From the NCBI GenBank assembly GCA_017391525.1, contig JAFOYE010000003.1:42497-106496 (forward strand): DNA of 64,000 bases. Reading direction: 5' to 3'. This DNA is from Paludibacteraceae bacterium (lineage in GTDB: Bacteria > Bacteroidota > Bacteroidia > Bacteroidales > Paludibacteraceae). The translations under genes were made by a program, and so were the position numbers. The first letter of the stretch is position 1; each line of letters opens with the position of its first letter. Under the pieces are notes generated by a model. The model was not told the DNA's origin. It did no database searches and was given only the letters and a program-made list of their open reading frames with translations. Positions 35,020 through 43,121 of this stretch are shown here, piece by piece.

Positions 35020-36054
35020 ATGGCTCGTATTTTAGTTACAGGAGGAACAGGCTACATTGGTTCACACACGGTGGTTGAACTGATGCAGCAGGGTTATGAT
35101 GTGGTTATAGTGGATAATTTGAGTAATTCCGATCAAGCTGTCCTCGATGGCATCACTGCCATCGTGGGCACTTGTCCTGAATTTGTACATGCCGACTGTA
35201 CAGATATGTCTGCAATGGATGCGTTGTTTGCGCGTTATAACGATATTGCAGGAGTGATACATTTTGCGGCAAGCAAGGCTGTGAATGAGTCGGTAGAGCA
35301 ACCATTGAAGTATTATCGCAATAATGTAATGTCGCTGGTGACAGTGCTAGAGGCGATGAAGAAGCATGGTGTGCACAATGTGGTGTTCTCTAGTTCATGT
35401 ACGGTCTATGGTCAACCTACTGCGCAGCACCTGCCTGTGGATGAGACTGCACCTTTGCAAAAAGCCACCTCGCCATATGGTAATACCAAGCAGATCAACG
35501 AGGATATTATTCGTGACGAAGCGCACGCTAATAGTGCACTCCATGCCACTATTCTACGCTATTTCAATCCGATAGGTGCCCATCCGTCTGCTTTGATCGG
35601 TGAGTTGCCTAATGGTGTACCACAGAACCTCCTACCTTTTGTGACACAGACTGCCATTGGACTGCGTGCTGAATTGAAGGTCTTTGGCAATGATTACCAT
35701 ACTCCAGATGGATCGTGTATCCGAGACTATATCTACGTCGTTGATTTAGCCAAGGCGCACGTCAAAGCAGTGGAGCGTATGCTTAGCGACAAGCCAGAGG
35801 AGCAAGTAGAGGTGTTTAACCTGGGTACGGGTACGGGACTAAGTGTCCTAGAGATCGTCAATACCTTTATGCACGTCACAGGAGTTAATGTTCCTTATCA
35901 GATAGTAGGACGCCGTGAGGGAGATATAGAGCAAGTATGGGCTAAAGCTGATAAGGCTAATGAGGTATTAGGTTGGAGAGCTGATACGCCTATCGAACAA
36001 GTGCTAATGAGCGCATGGAAATGGGAACAGAAGATTAGGGGAGTTGAGGGGTAA
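35020..36054 (+). CDS. galE: UDP-glucose 4-epimerase
   Basis: Interconverts UDP-glucose and UDP-galactose with bound NAD. 344 residues. The Rossmann glycine motif is VTGGTGYIGSHTVVEL (residues 5-20), then DNLSNSD, IHFAASKAV, the catalytic Ser in SSSCTVYG near 124 and the YxxxK in SPYGNTK near 149. RYFNPIGAHPSALIGE and DYIYVVDLAKAH are typical of GalE. It is the last gene of the run that began at the TPR protein and is followed by a repeat module and a strong terminator. Confidence 0.96.
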   Translation: MARILVTGGTGYIGSHTVVELMQQGYDVVIVDNLSNSDQAVLDGITAIVGTCPEFVHADCTDMSAMDALFARYNDIAGVIHFAASKAVNESVEQPLKYYRNNVMSLVTVLEAMKKHGVHNVVFSSSCTVYGQPTAQHLPVDETAPLQKATSPYGNTKQINEDIIRDEAHANSALHATILRYFNPIGAHPSALIGELPNGVPQNLLPFVTQTAIGLRAELKVFGNDYHTPDGSCIRDYIYVVDLAKAHVKAVERMLSDKPEEQVEVFNLGTGTGLSVLEIVNTFMHVTGVNVPYQIVGRREGDIEQVWAKADKANEVLGWRADTPIEQVLMSAWKWEQKIRGVEG

Positions 36055-36156
36055 ATGTTTACAGTTGAAAGTTAAATGTTGAAAGTTTAAAGTTCTTATC
36101 TCGCATAAGCTCGAACGATCACTCGCAGAACTCGCGTACGAAAGTTGAAAGTAAAA
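36052..36156 (+). repeat. dispersed repeat module (array-core-array) after galE
   Basis: Starts in the galE stop codon with AGTTGAAAGTTAAATG and TTGAAAG heptamers. Next comes the core AGTTCTTATCTCGC-ATAA-GCTCGAACGATC (36091-36120), a variable segment with CTCGCAGAACTCGCGTACG, and more GTTGAAAG words. Same core as in ygiQ and after the second giant gene. Confidence 0.85.
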
Positions 36157-36178
36157 GGGGATACCTTATTATATATAG

Positions 36179-36209
36179 CAATCGCACCTTCAAGGTGCGA
36201 TTGTTTTTT
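36179..36209 (+). terminator. terminator of the galE operon
   Basis: CAATCGCACCTT/AAGGTGCGATTG, a 12-bp perfect stem around one C (effective loop TTCAA), followed by TTTTTT. Confidence 0.9.
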
Positions 36210-36253
36210 CTAGTTGCTCTAGTTAATCTAGTATGTCTAGTTGGTCTAGTTTA
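36209..36253 (-). repeat. 9-nt array ending in the rsmD stop codon
   Basis: Plus-strand TCTAGTTGC, TCTAGTTAA, TCTAGTATG, TCTAGTTGG, TCTAGTTTA. The last three bases are the complement of the rsmD stop codon. Confidence 0.8.
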
Positions 36254-36781
36254 CTGGAAGAAGGTGAAGTGTACGTTGCCATATTTGCGCTCTTCTAGGA
36301 AGTGTGGGTGGTCTTTGAAGTTGTTGTTCTTAGAGTGCTCTAAGACAAAGTATCCTCCTTCTTTGAGTAGCCCTTGCTCGAAGATCAAGTTAGGTATGGT
36401 AGGCAATAACTCTAGATCATATGGAGGGTCAGCATAAATGAAATCGTATTGTATGTGGCATGTCTTGACATATTTGAAAACATCTCCTCGGATGACATGC
36501 AAGTTGTTTATGCCAAGTTGTTTACAGGCCGATATGATGAAGTTTTGTTGTGTGTGCGCCATCTCCACTGCAGTCACTTCGCGTGCTCCACGAGAGATAA
36601 ACTCTATACCGATACCGCCTGTTCCTGCAAACAGATCCAACATCTCCACGCCTTCAAAATCCATACGGTTAGTGAGGAGATTAAATAGACTCTCCTTGGC
36701 AAAATCCGTTGTTGGACGTGCTGTTATATTTTTAGGGGGCATCAATCGACGCCCCCTAAATGTTCCTGAAATAATTCTCAT
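36251..36781 (-). CDS. rsmD: 16S rRNA (guanine966-N2)-methyltransferase
   Basis: 176 residues. It starts with the family signature RIISGTFRGRRLMPP, has the SAM site LDLFAGTGGIGIEFISRGA, and ends the catalytic core with the (D/N)PPY motif YADPPYDLE near 118. It methylates G966 of 16S rRNA during 30S assembly. It lies downstream of the 266-residue membrane protein gene; the 116 bases between them hold two small palindromes and a heptamer array that ends close to the start codon and may supply its ribosome-binding sequence. Confidence 0.95.
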   Translation of the reverse strand: MRIISGTFRGRRLMPPKNITARPTTDFAKESLFNLLTNRMDFEGVEMLDLFAGTGGIGIEFISRGAREVTAVEMAHTQQNFIISACKQLGINNLHVIRGDVFKYVKTCHIQYDFIYADPPYDLELLPTIPNLIFEQGLLKEGGYFVLEHSKNNNFKDHPHFLEERKYGNVHFTFFQ

Positions 36782-36798
36782 TATATTCTTGCTTTATC

Positions 36799-36855
36799 GC
36801 CTCTTCGCCTCTAACCTCTAGCCTTTCGCCTCTAGCCTATAACCTATAACCTATA
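36799..36855 (-). repeat. 7-nt array upstream of rsmD
   Basis: Minus strand TATAGGT, TATAGGT, TATAGGC, TAGAGGC, GAAAGGC, TAGAGGT, TAGAGGC, then GAAGAGGC. It follows palindromes GCCCTTCGGGC and GGCGCAAGCGCC that lie just after the preceding gene's stop. The same palindrome-plus-heptamer order occurs after oadB (41760-41823). Confidence 0.85.
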
Positions 36856-36897
36856 GGCGCTTGCGCCGTCCCATAGCCCGAAGGGCGTCCCAGAATA

Positions 36898-37698
36898 TTA
36901 TTCCCAGTTACCTGCGTTGTTGTTAGGACCGTAGAGCGAACCGATCTTCGTACCAGCGAAGTTAGGCTCTGCAAAAGGATCTTTAGCTAACTTCTCTTCG
37001 TTGAGCTTCTCTACTTTGTCAATGAGGTTTACCAACTCTTGAGCATCAAGGTCATAGAGGTACTCATTGTAGTGTGCAGAGATTTGAATGAGAGGCATAG
37101 CGATGGTGCTAGTAGTATACTCGTTGTCAACTTCAACAGCGAACTTAGCATTATCTTTGCCGTATGGGATATATTTAATCTCATCAATAGTCTTCTCGGT
37201 ATACTTACCACCGTAGAGTGTTTGAATCATATTGCTTTCGAGCGTGTCGCGGCGGAAACCAACCAAGCTATCTTTGATCACAATATCCTCTTGCCAAACG
37301 TAAGTATAGAGGCTGTCCAAACTTACTTTCTCCAACTCAGGATTCTTCTTTAGAACCTCTAAACGAGCTTTGTATAGTGTTTTAGCGATAGAATCTTCAG
37401 TCAATTTTCTCTTCATTTGGTCCTCGCTCAAAGAACCCTCTTTGTAAATTTCTCGCTTAGGGGTGTTCTTAAGGAAATAAACCAAAGAGTCTAGGTTGTC
37501 TGTGTAGCAACCATTAACAATCTTGTACTCGTTTACAGCAGTACGTAGATCAAGAAGTCTCTCTTGAATTTTAGCTTCACGTTCTGCTTTAGTTTCTTCG
37601 AACTGAATAGGAGTCAAGACGCTATCTATGCTGAGGTATCCAACGAATAACGCAGCTGCAGCTAGCAAAATGCTGATGATAATTTTAGTAACTTTCAT
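36898..37698 (-). CDS. uncharacterised membrane-anchored protein
   Basis: 266 residues. An N-terminal membrane helix (VTKIIISILLAAAALFVGYL) is followed by a charged, largely helical extracytoplasmic part (TKAEREAKIQERLLDLRTAV; KNPELEKVSLDSLYTYVW). The N-terminal helix followed by a long amphipathic helix and NEYKIVNGCYTDNLDSLVYF resembles a pseudopilin-like layout, but there is no prepilin peptidase site, so I do not assign it. It has its own promoter, divergent from that of the Rel gene, and is followed by rsmD. Confidence 0.7.
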   Translation of the reverse strand: MKVTKIIISILLAAAALFVGYLSIDSVLTPIQFEETKAEREAKIQERLLDLRTAVNEYKIVNGCYTDNLDSLVYFLKNTPKREIYKEGSLSEDQMKRKLTEDSIAKTLYKARLEVLKKNPELEKVSLDSLYTYVWQEDIVIKDSLVGFRRDTLESNMIQTLYGGKYTEKTIDEIKYIPYGKDNAKFAVEVDNEYTTSTIAMPLIQISAHYNEYLYDLDAQELVNLIDKVEKLNEEKLAKDPFAEPNFAGTKIGSLYGPNNNAGNWE

Positions 37699-37741
37699 AT
37701 CGTTTTATAATTTATTTACAAGTAGTTTATCAAATTTGCTG

Positions 37742-37789
37742 CAAAATTACAAATTCTTTTTTATATATGCAAATTTTTTTGTAACTTTG
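37742..37789. promoter_or_regulatory. divergent promoters of the membrane protein and Rel genes
   Basis: Minus: TTG (37770-37772), N20, TAATTTTG (37742-37749). Plus: TTT (37759-37761), N20, TAACTTTG (37782-37789). The two interleave as at 8865-8912. The plus start point leaves ATG 37817 as the first usable start of the Rel gene. Confidence 0.65.
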
Positions 37790-37816
37790 CAGCCGAAATT
37801 AACGATTTTTATTTTT

Positions 37817-39277
37817 ATGGCAGCCGAAGATAGTAACAAAGTCTTATACGACATTTTGATGGAGCGTTTAGAATTGCTTCGTGTGTTGGATAAGGAGGGT
37901 GATGGTGAACGTCGTCGTCACGTTGCGCGTGAGACGGCTGCTTTGCATGCTCCTTTGGCCCATCGTCTGGGTTTATATGCCATCAAAACGGAGATGGAGG
38001 ATCTGGCACTGAAGTTTACGGATTACAAGACCTATAAGTATATTGCACATGCGCTCAATGAGAAAAAAGCTCAACGTGATGCCTATATAGCGTCCTTTAT
38101 TACTCCCTTGGAGCAGAAGCTCAAAGCGAATGGTTTTGAATTTACTATCAAGGGTCGTCCTAAGTCAATCCATAGTATCTACAACAAGATGCAGGCGCAG
38201 AGATGCGATGTAGATCGTATCTACGACTTGTTTGCTATACGTATTATCTTAGACTCGCCGTTGGATCGCGAGAAGCTAGATTGTTGGCAGGTTTATTCCA
38301 TTATCACGGATATGTATAAGCCTAATCCAAAGCGTTTGCGTGATTGGTTGAGTGTGCCTAAGGAGAATGGTTATGAGAGTTTGCATACCACCGTGTTAGG
38401 TCCTGAGGATAAGTGGGTTGAGGTGCAAATTCGTACTCGTCGAATGGACGAGGTGGCTGAGAAAGGTGTAGCGGCTCACTGGTCGTACAAAGGAGTCGAT
38501 GGCAATAAACTCAATACAGATACGCAGAGCGTCTATGTTTTTACTCCAACAGGCGATTTGAAACGTCTTCAGGCAGGAGCTACGGTTTTGGATTTTGCGT
38601 TTTCAATCCATAGCGATGTGGGATGCAAATGCGTGGGTGGACGTATACGAAACCAAAATGTAAGTATTCGTCAGAAACTCCAAAATGGCGATCAAGTGGA
38701 GATAATGACTGCTCCTAACCAACGTCCAACAGCTGATTGGCTCAATGTGGTAGTGACGAGCAAGGCTAAGAACAAGATTCGCCAAGCACTCAAAGAAGTG
38801 GAATACCGCAATGCCGCGGAGGGAAGAGAGTTGCTAGAGCGTCGTTTCAAGAACTGGAAACTAGATTATACAGAAGGAGATATCTCTCGTCTTGCCCTCA
38901 AATTGGGATATAAGATAACCACCGACCTCTATCAGTCCATTGCATTGGGCAAAGAGGATTTGTTGCGTATCAAGGAAGTCTTCCAAATGATGGATGAGCC
39001 ACGTCAAGACTTGCGTGAGAATACGCCTTATGTACCTAAAGATCCGCAGGAAGCATTGGCGCTAGAGGTGGATATCAATGTCAAGAGCGTGGAGTATAAC
39101 CTAGCTACATGTTGTAACCCCAAACCGGGTGATCCTATTTTTGCGTTTATCAGCATTATGAAAGGTATACGTATACACCGATTTGATTGTCCTAATGCAG
39201 ATAATATGCGTGAGAAATACCCCTATCGTCTCCTCCCTGCTCGCTGGGCGAAGAAAGATGGGGAGGCTAAAGGTTAG
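37817..39277 (+). CDS. short RelA/SpoT-family (p)ppGpp synthetase lacking HD and ACT domains
   Basis: 486 residues from MAAEDSNKVLYDILMERLEL. Sequence begins in the last part of the usual HD region (RRRHVARETAALHAPLAHRLG) and has a full synthetase domain: GRPKSIHSIYNKMQ, DRIYDLFAIRII, KENGYESLHTTV, VEVQIRTRRMDEVAEKGVAA. A TGS domain (YVFTPTGDLKRLQAGATVLD) and a Cys-containing segment (YNLATCCNPKPGDP) follow, then it stops before an ACT domain. Full-length relatives are about 730 residues. No HD coding sequence lies upstream and a promoter sits there, so it is probably a synthetase-only enzyme rather than a broken gene. The stop lies inside a heptamer array. Confidence 0.88.
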   Translation: MAAEDSNKVLYDILMERLELLRVLDKEGDGERRRHVARETAALHAPLAHRLGLYAIKTEMEDLALKFTDYKTYKYIAHALNEKKAQRDAYIASFITPLEQKLKANGFEFTIKGRPKSIHSIYNKMQAQRCDVDRIYDLFAIRIILDSPLDREKLDCWQVYSIITDMYKPNPKRLRDWLSVPKENGYESLHTTVLGPEDKWVEVQIRTRRMDEVAEKGVAAHWSYKGVDGNKLNTDTQSVYVFTPTGDLKRLQAGATVLDFAFSIHSDVGCKCVGGRIRNQNVSIRQKLQNGDQVEIMTAPNQRPTADWLNVVVTSKAKNKIRQALKEVEYRNAAEGRELLERRFKNWKLDYTEGDISRLALKLGYKITTDLYQSIALGKEDLLRIKEVFQMMDEPRQDLRENTPYVPKDPQEALALEVDINVKSVEYNLATCCNPKPGDPIFAFISIMKGIRIHRFDCPNADNMREKYPYRLLPARWAKKDGEAKG

Positions 39278-39294
39278 AGGTTAAAGGCTAAAGG
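39265..39294 (+). repeat. 7-nt array across the rel stop codon
   Basis: GGCTAAA, GGTTAGA, GGTTAAA, GGCTAAA, GG. The rel stop TAG is in the second unit, and the final AAAGG is spaced as a ribosome-binding site for recR (ATG 39296 region). Confidence 0.8.
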
Positions 39295-39295
39295 A

Positions 39296-39937
39296 ATGAA
39301 CAACTATCCATCCATATTACTAAGCGACGCAGTGGAGCAGATGGCTTCGCTGCCAGGTGTTGGTCGCAAGACTGCGTTGCGCTTGGTGCTGCATTTACTT
39401 CGTCAGAGTGGTAGAGATGTAGAGGCTTTTGCGGGTGCGATGCTGCGCCTCAAACAAGAGGTGAAGTATTGCAAGGTGTGCCATACGATATCGGATCAGG
39501 AGGTGTGTTCTATCTGTCAGTCGCATTCCCGAGATAAGCAGACGATTTGTGTGGTGGAGAATGTACAAGATGTGATGTCTATTGAGAACACGGGACAGTA
39601 CAATGGTCTATACCATGTCTTAGGTGGCATTATCTCTCCTATGGATGGGGTAGGACCTGCACAGTTGGAGATAGACTCGCTTGTAGCGCGAATAGCACCA
39701 GAGGGAATCAAAGAGGTGATATTGGCTTTGCCTACCACTATGGAAGGTGATACAACCAACTTCTATATATACAAGAAGTTGCAAAACCTCCAGATGGACA
39801 AGGATAATCAAGCTGATATTGCTCCAATTAAAATTTCCCAAATAGCCCGTGGCGTAGCCATAGGCAATGAAATAGAATATACAGATGAGATCACACTTGG
39901 ACGATCCATCGTTAACCGAATAGAATTTAAAGTATAA
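39296..39937 (+). CDS. recR: recombination mediator RecR
   Basis: 213 residues. Helix-hairpin-helix near the start ([17 protein letters not shown]), a four-Cys zinc finger ([16 protein letters not shown], about 58-73) and a Toprim domain beginning [14 protein letters not shown] near 82, with the Walker-like [20 protein letters not shown]. It works with RecF/RecO in loading RecA at gaps. It follows the Rel gene by 18 bases and precedes a small membrane protein gene by 4 bases. Confidence 0.96.
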   Translation: MNNYPSILLSDAVEQMASLPGVGRKTALRLVLHLLRQSGRDVEAFAGAMLRLKQEVKYCKVCHTISDQEVCSICQSHSRDKQTICVVENVQDVMSIENTGQYNGLYHVLGGIISPMDGVGPAQLEIDSLVARIAPEGIKEVILALPTTMEGDTTNFYIYKKLQNLQMDKDNQADIAPIKISQIARGVAIGNEIEYTDEITLGRSIVNRIEFKV

Positions 39938-39941
39938 ATAT

Positions 39942-40445
39942 ATGGAAAAGAAAATTATTCGTACACTCAATGTGTATTACTACGGAGTTATGGTTTTGAG
40001 CCTATTGGCTTGTGTGTTGGTATGGTTCTTAGTAGATAAAGGGCATATTCCATGGATAGATATGAATTCTGAATTGGGAAAAATCATACAAACTGTTATC
40101 GTGGTAGATGCGTTATTGACTATTCCTGCTGGTTTGTATTTTTGTAAGCGCAAATGCAAAGCACTTAGTCTGCTTACCGATGAGAATGAGAAATTACAAG
40201 GCTATTTCAAAGCAGCTAGAATGCGTATTTTGCTGGTAAGCAATACCATGTTCTTTGCGCTTATTGCTAATTGTTTGTTGGTGTCGGTTGTTACTAATCC
40301 AGAGCAATTATCTTCTGAACCTCAAATTTCATCTATGATGGCGCTAGCGGCTATGTCTGCTATAGCTTGGTGGTTCACCAAGCCTAGTGAGCAGAAGATG
40401 CAGGCAGAACTAGAACCACAAGATCCAAATCAAGAACAATACTAA
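39942..40445 (+). CDS. uncharacterised small integral membrane protein
   Basis: 167 residues with about four membrane segments (YYYGVMVLSLLACVLVWFLV; IIQTVIVVDALLTIPAGLYF; MRILLVSNTMFFALIANCLL; MMALAAMSAIAWWF) and an acidic, Gln-rich C-terminus. No family motif recognised. Its start lies 4 bases after recR, so it is co-transcribed with rel-recR. Comparable recR-linked membrane proteins are annotated as hypothetical in Bacteroidales. Confidence 0.75.
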   Translation: MEKKIIRTLNVYYYGVMVLSLLACVLVWFLVDKGHIPWIDMNSELGKIIQTVIVVDALLTIPAGLYFCKRKCKALSLLTDENEKLQGYFKAARMRILLVSNTMFFALIANCLLVSVVTNPEQLSSEPQISSMMALAAMSAIAWWFTKPSEQKMQAELEPQDPNQEQY

Positions 40446-40595
40446 AGATATAATCATTTAACCCCTCCGACGGCAAGGAGGAGTCTCCCTCGAAAACATC
40501 CGAGAAGCTCGTGGCTTCGAGGATAGAGTGGAGGCATCGAGCACCTCAACGGCGACGAGTTCGTCGGTCAATGCGCGAGATTGCCGAACACGAAT

Positions 40596-41015
40596 ATGAC
40601 TATTGCTATTGATTTTGACGGCACTATCGTTACTCATGCGTATCCGGCTATTGGAAAACCTATCCCATTTGCGATTGATACGCTCAAGAAACTTCAACAA
40701 GAAGATCATCATCAGCTCATCCTTTGGACTTGTCGTGAGGGAGAGTTGTTGCAGGAGGCTATTGACTACTGTGCTTCACGTGGATTGGAGTTCTATGCTG
40801 TGAACTCTAATTTCCCAGAAGAAACTTCGGATATTGTGCGTGCACGCAAGTTGGAAGCTGACCTTTTTATCGACGATCGTAATCTAGGTGGTATACCTGA
40901 TTGGGGAGTGATCTACCAAATGATTCATTCTGGCAATCAATTCAAACCTGCACCAACAAGTGGAGTGGTAGAAGAACCTCAACGCAAAAAAGGACTCTTT
41001 GGTCTATTTGGATAA
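40596..41015 (+). CDS. BT0820-type HAD-like phosphatase
   Basis: 139 residues from ATG 40596 (MTIAIDFDGTIVTHAYPAIG). The nucleophile motif DFDGT is at residues 6-10. HQLILWTCREGELLQEAIDY supplies the Thr motif, and the acidic motif is LFIDDRNLGG near 97. This is the compact Bacteroides BT0820-like HAD subfamily of unknown substrate. The 150 bases before it contain short inverted repeats (for example CCTCCGACGGCAAGGAGG) and no gene. Confidence 0.87.
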   Translation: MTIAIDFDGTIVTHAYPAIGKPIPFAIDTLKKLQQEDHHQLILWTCREGELLQEAIDYCASRGLEFYAVNSNFPEETSDIVRARKLEADLFIDDRNLGGIPDWGVIYQMIHSGNQFKPAPTSGVVEEPQRKKGLFGLFG

Positions 41016-41150
41016 CTATAAAAGAATAGTTTATTATTTGTATAAGATTCAGCGACGAGCGTGCGAAGGAGCGGTGGTAATAAAATCATAGTCGTTGAAA
41101 ATAAGATTGATTTAGATTTCTGCGCGTAGCGCAAGGAGATATTGTACCAA

Positions 41151-41683
41151 ATGAAACTGCGCAAAATTGAACCTTCTGATCTCCCGTTCTTGTTTCAATG
41201 GGAGAACGATGCCACCATGTGGGCTGATTCGGATACGCATAATCCGCTCTCTCGCCACGACTTGCACCAGTATATCGAGAATACTACGGGCGATATCTAC
41301 CGTGATGGTCAACTGCGTTTGATCATTGAAGATTCTCAACTCTCAACTCTCAACTCTCAACTTTCAACTTTCAACTTTCAACTAAAATTGTGGGTTGCAT
41401 CGACCTTTTTGATTTTGATGCGCGCAACCGCAAAGCGGCTATAGGTATGTATATCGCTCCTGACGCACGAGGCAAGGGAGTAGGGAAGCAAGCGGTACAA
41501 TTATTAGAGGACTATGCTTTTGGGTTCTTGCATCTACGTATGATCTATGCCATCATCAGTGTGCATAATACAGCCTGCTCGCATATCTATGAGCAGATGG
41601 GTTATACGCCATCCTCTGTGCTCAAGGACTGGACCCTTGAAGGAGACGCTATCCTTTGGCAGAAGTGTAGTTCAGGAGTTTAG
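41151..41683 (+). pseudogene. GNAT-family N-acetyltransferase broken by a heptamer repeat (possible phase-variable gene)
   Basis: The first frame from ATG 41151 reads MKLRKIEPSDLPFLFQWEND ... LRLIIED; the rest (VGCIDLFDFDARNRKAAIGM, IAPDARGKGVGKQAVQLLED, and NTACSHIYEQMGY) is in another frame from 41384. Between GAT (41331-41333) and AAA (41384) lie exactly 50 bases: seven 7-nt units (four TCTCAAC, three TTTCAAC) plus one T. Removing them joins IIED to KIVGCIDLF, a normal GNAT strand, so the array is an insertion and the 50-base length gives the frameshift. One more heptamer (57 bases) or two fewer (36) would restore the frame. The acetyl-CoA motif RGKGVGKQA is intact. Confidence 0.85.
41334..41382 (+). 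repeat. 7-nt array (7 units) inside the GNAT gene
   Basis: Four TCTCAAC followed by three TTTCAAC in perfect register. The reverse complements GTTGAGA/GTTGAAA are the words that flank the dispersed core after galE and after the second giant gene. Confidence 0.9.
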
Positions 41684-41725
41684 AAGTTCAGGAGTTCAGT
41701 ACTTTAGCCATACGCATTACACAAT

Positions 41726-41760
41726 AATAAGAGAGTCGCCATCAGCGACTCTCTTATTTT
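41726..41760 (+). terminator. terminator after the GNAT gene
   Basis: AATAAGAGAGTCGC and GCGACTCTCTTATT pair perfectly around CATCA and are followed by TT; A-rich upstream side suggests it may act in both directions (oadB ends on the other strand at 41821). Confidence 0.85.
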
Positions 41761-41820
41761 CTAGCCTCTAGCCTTTAGCCTATATGCGCTTGCGCCGCTC
41801 TAAACGGCGCTTTGCGCATA
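41760..41820 (-). repeat. palindromes plus 7-nt array after oadB
   Basis: Minus strand, directly after the oadB stop: palindromes GCGCAAAGCGC and GGCGCAAGCGC, then TATAGGC, TAAAGGC, TAGAGGC, TAGAAAA. Same composition as the spacer at 36799-36897. Confidence 0.8.
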
Positions 41821-42999
41821 TTATCCGAGCATGGTGAGCAGGATACCTGCAGCAACTGCTGAACCAATCACACCAGCTACGTTAGGACCCATAGCGTGCA
41901 TCAAAAGGAAGTTGCTAGGATCTGCTTTTTGTCCCTCAGACTGGCTTACACGAGCAGCCATTGGCACAGCAGATACACCTGCAGAACCGATCAATGGGTT
42001 GATCTTATCTTTAGAGAAGAGGTTCATGAACTTAGCTAGAAGTACACCACCGGCACTACCCATACCGAACGCTACGATACCCATACAGAGAATCAAGATT
42101 GTTTGTACGTTGAGGAAGGTTGCACCAGTTGCGGTAGCACCTACTGACAAACCGAGGAAGATCACCACGATGTTCATCAACTCGTTTTGAGCCACTTTGC
42201 TCAAACGATCCACTACGCCAGACTCTTTCATCAAGTTACCCAACATCAAGCAGCCAATCAATGGAGCTGCATCAGGCAATACCAATGCGATGATAGCAGT
42301 GATGATGATAGGGAAGACAATCTTCTCCGTCTTGCTCACTGAACGCAATTGCTTCATCTTGATCTTACGTTCAGCAGGAGTAGTCAACGCACGCATGATA
42401 GGTGGTTGGATTACTGGTACTAAAGCCATATACGAATAAGCCGCAATAGCGATAGGGCCGAGCAAGTGAGGAGCCAACTTCGAGGTCAAGAAGATAGAAG
42501 TAGGACCGTCAGCACCACCGATGATACCGATTGAACCTGCCTCTGCAGGGGTGAAGAATGCACTTGCGCAAAGGAAAGTGATGAAGATACCCAACTGAGC
42601 TGCAGCACCCAACATCAGTGATTTAGGGTTAGCAATCAGCGGACCAAAGTCGGTCATCGCACCTACACCGATGAAAATCAAGCAAGGATATACACCCGCT
42701 TTCACACCGATATAGAGTACATCCAATAGACCAGCATTCTTCATGATGTAACCATAGCTATGATAGCCCTCGTGGTTTGCATCGAGGAAGTTAGCCCACA
42801 ACTCTGGGTGGTACATTTCTGCTCCTGGTAAGTTGGTAAGCAACATACCAAAAGCGATAGGCAATAGGAGCAATGGCTCATATTGCTTCTTAATCGCCAA
42901 GTACAAGAGGAGGAATGAGATAAGGAGCATGACACCTTGTTGCCAGTCCATCTGCATAAATCCCATGCCTTGGAAGAAATTTATAAAGTCATTCCACAT
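41821..42999 (-). CDS. sodium-translocating decarboxylase beta subunit
   Basis: 392 residues, about ten membrane helices; it decarboxylates the carboxybiotin and pumps Na+ out of the cell. Signatures: [19 protein letters not shown], the re-entrant motif [20 protein letters not shown] with the Na+-site Asp, and a second repeat with [14 protein letters not shown] and [14 protein letters not shown]. Last gene of the epimerase-carboxyltransferase-gamma-biotin-beta operon, so its substrate is carboxybiotin derived from methylmalonyl-CoA. Confidence 0.93.
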   Translation of the reverse strand: MWNDFINFFQGMGFMQMDWQQGVMLLISFLLLYLAIKKQYEPLLLLPIAFGMLLTNLPGAEMYHPELWANFLDANHEGYHSYGYIMKNAGLLDVLYIGVKAGVYPCLIFIGVGAMTDFGPLIANPKSLMLGAAAQLGIFITFLCASAFFTPAEAGSIGIIGGADGPTSIFLTSKLAPHLLGPIAIAAYSYMALVPVIQPPIMRALTTPAERKIKMKQLRSVSKTEKIVFPIIITAIIALVLPDAAPLIGCLMLGNLMKESGVVDRLSKVAQNELMNIVVIFLGLSVGATATGATFLNVQTILILCMGIVAFGMGSAGGVLLAKFMNLFSKDKINPLIGSAGVSAVPMAARVSQSEGQKADPSNFLLMHAMGPNVAGVIGSAVAAGILLTMLG

Positions 43000-43121
43000 A
43001 ATTTCTTAATGGTTTTATTGTTCAAAATTGTTCAAAATAGTTCAGCGTTGTTCACAATTGTTCAATGTTGAACTATATTGAACAGCCCGTAGGGCGATTG
43101 AACCATGTTGAACGCGAAGCA
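43000..43121 (-). repeat. 10-nt word array between oadB-like and biotin-subunit genes
   Basis: GTTCAAAATT, GTTCAAAATA, GTTCAGCGTT, GTTCACAATT, GTTCAATGTT, then TTGAAC words and the palindrome GCCCGTAGGGC. The same words fill the spacers at 43869-44011 and 46151-46302. Confidence 0.85.

Noticed and set aside
37628-37816. A longer N-terminus for the Rel-type protein
   Set aside because: The extension overlaps the promoter and the divergent gene, and has no HD-domain residues.
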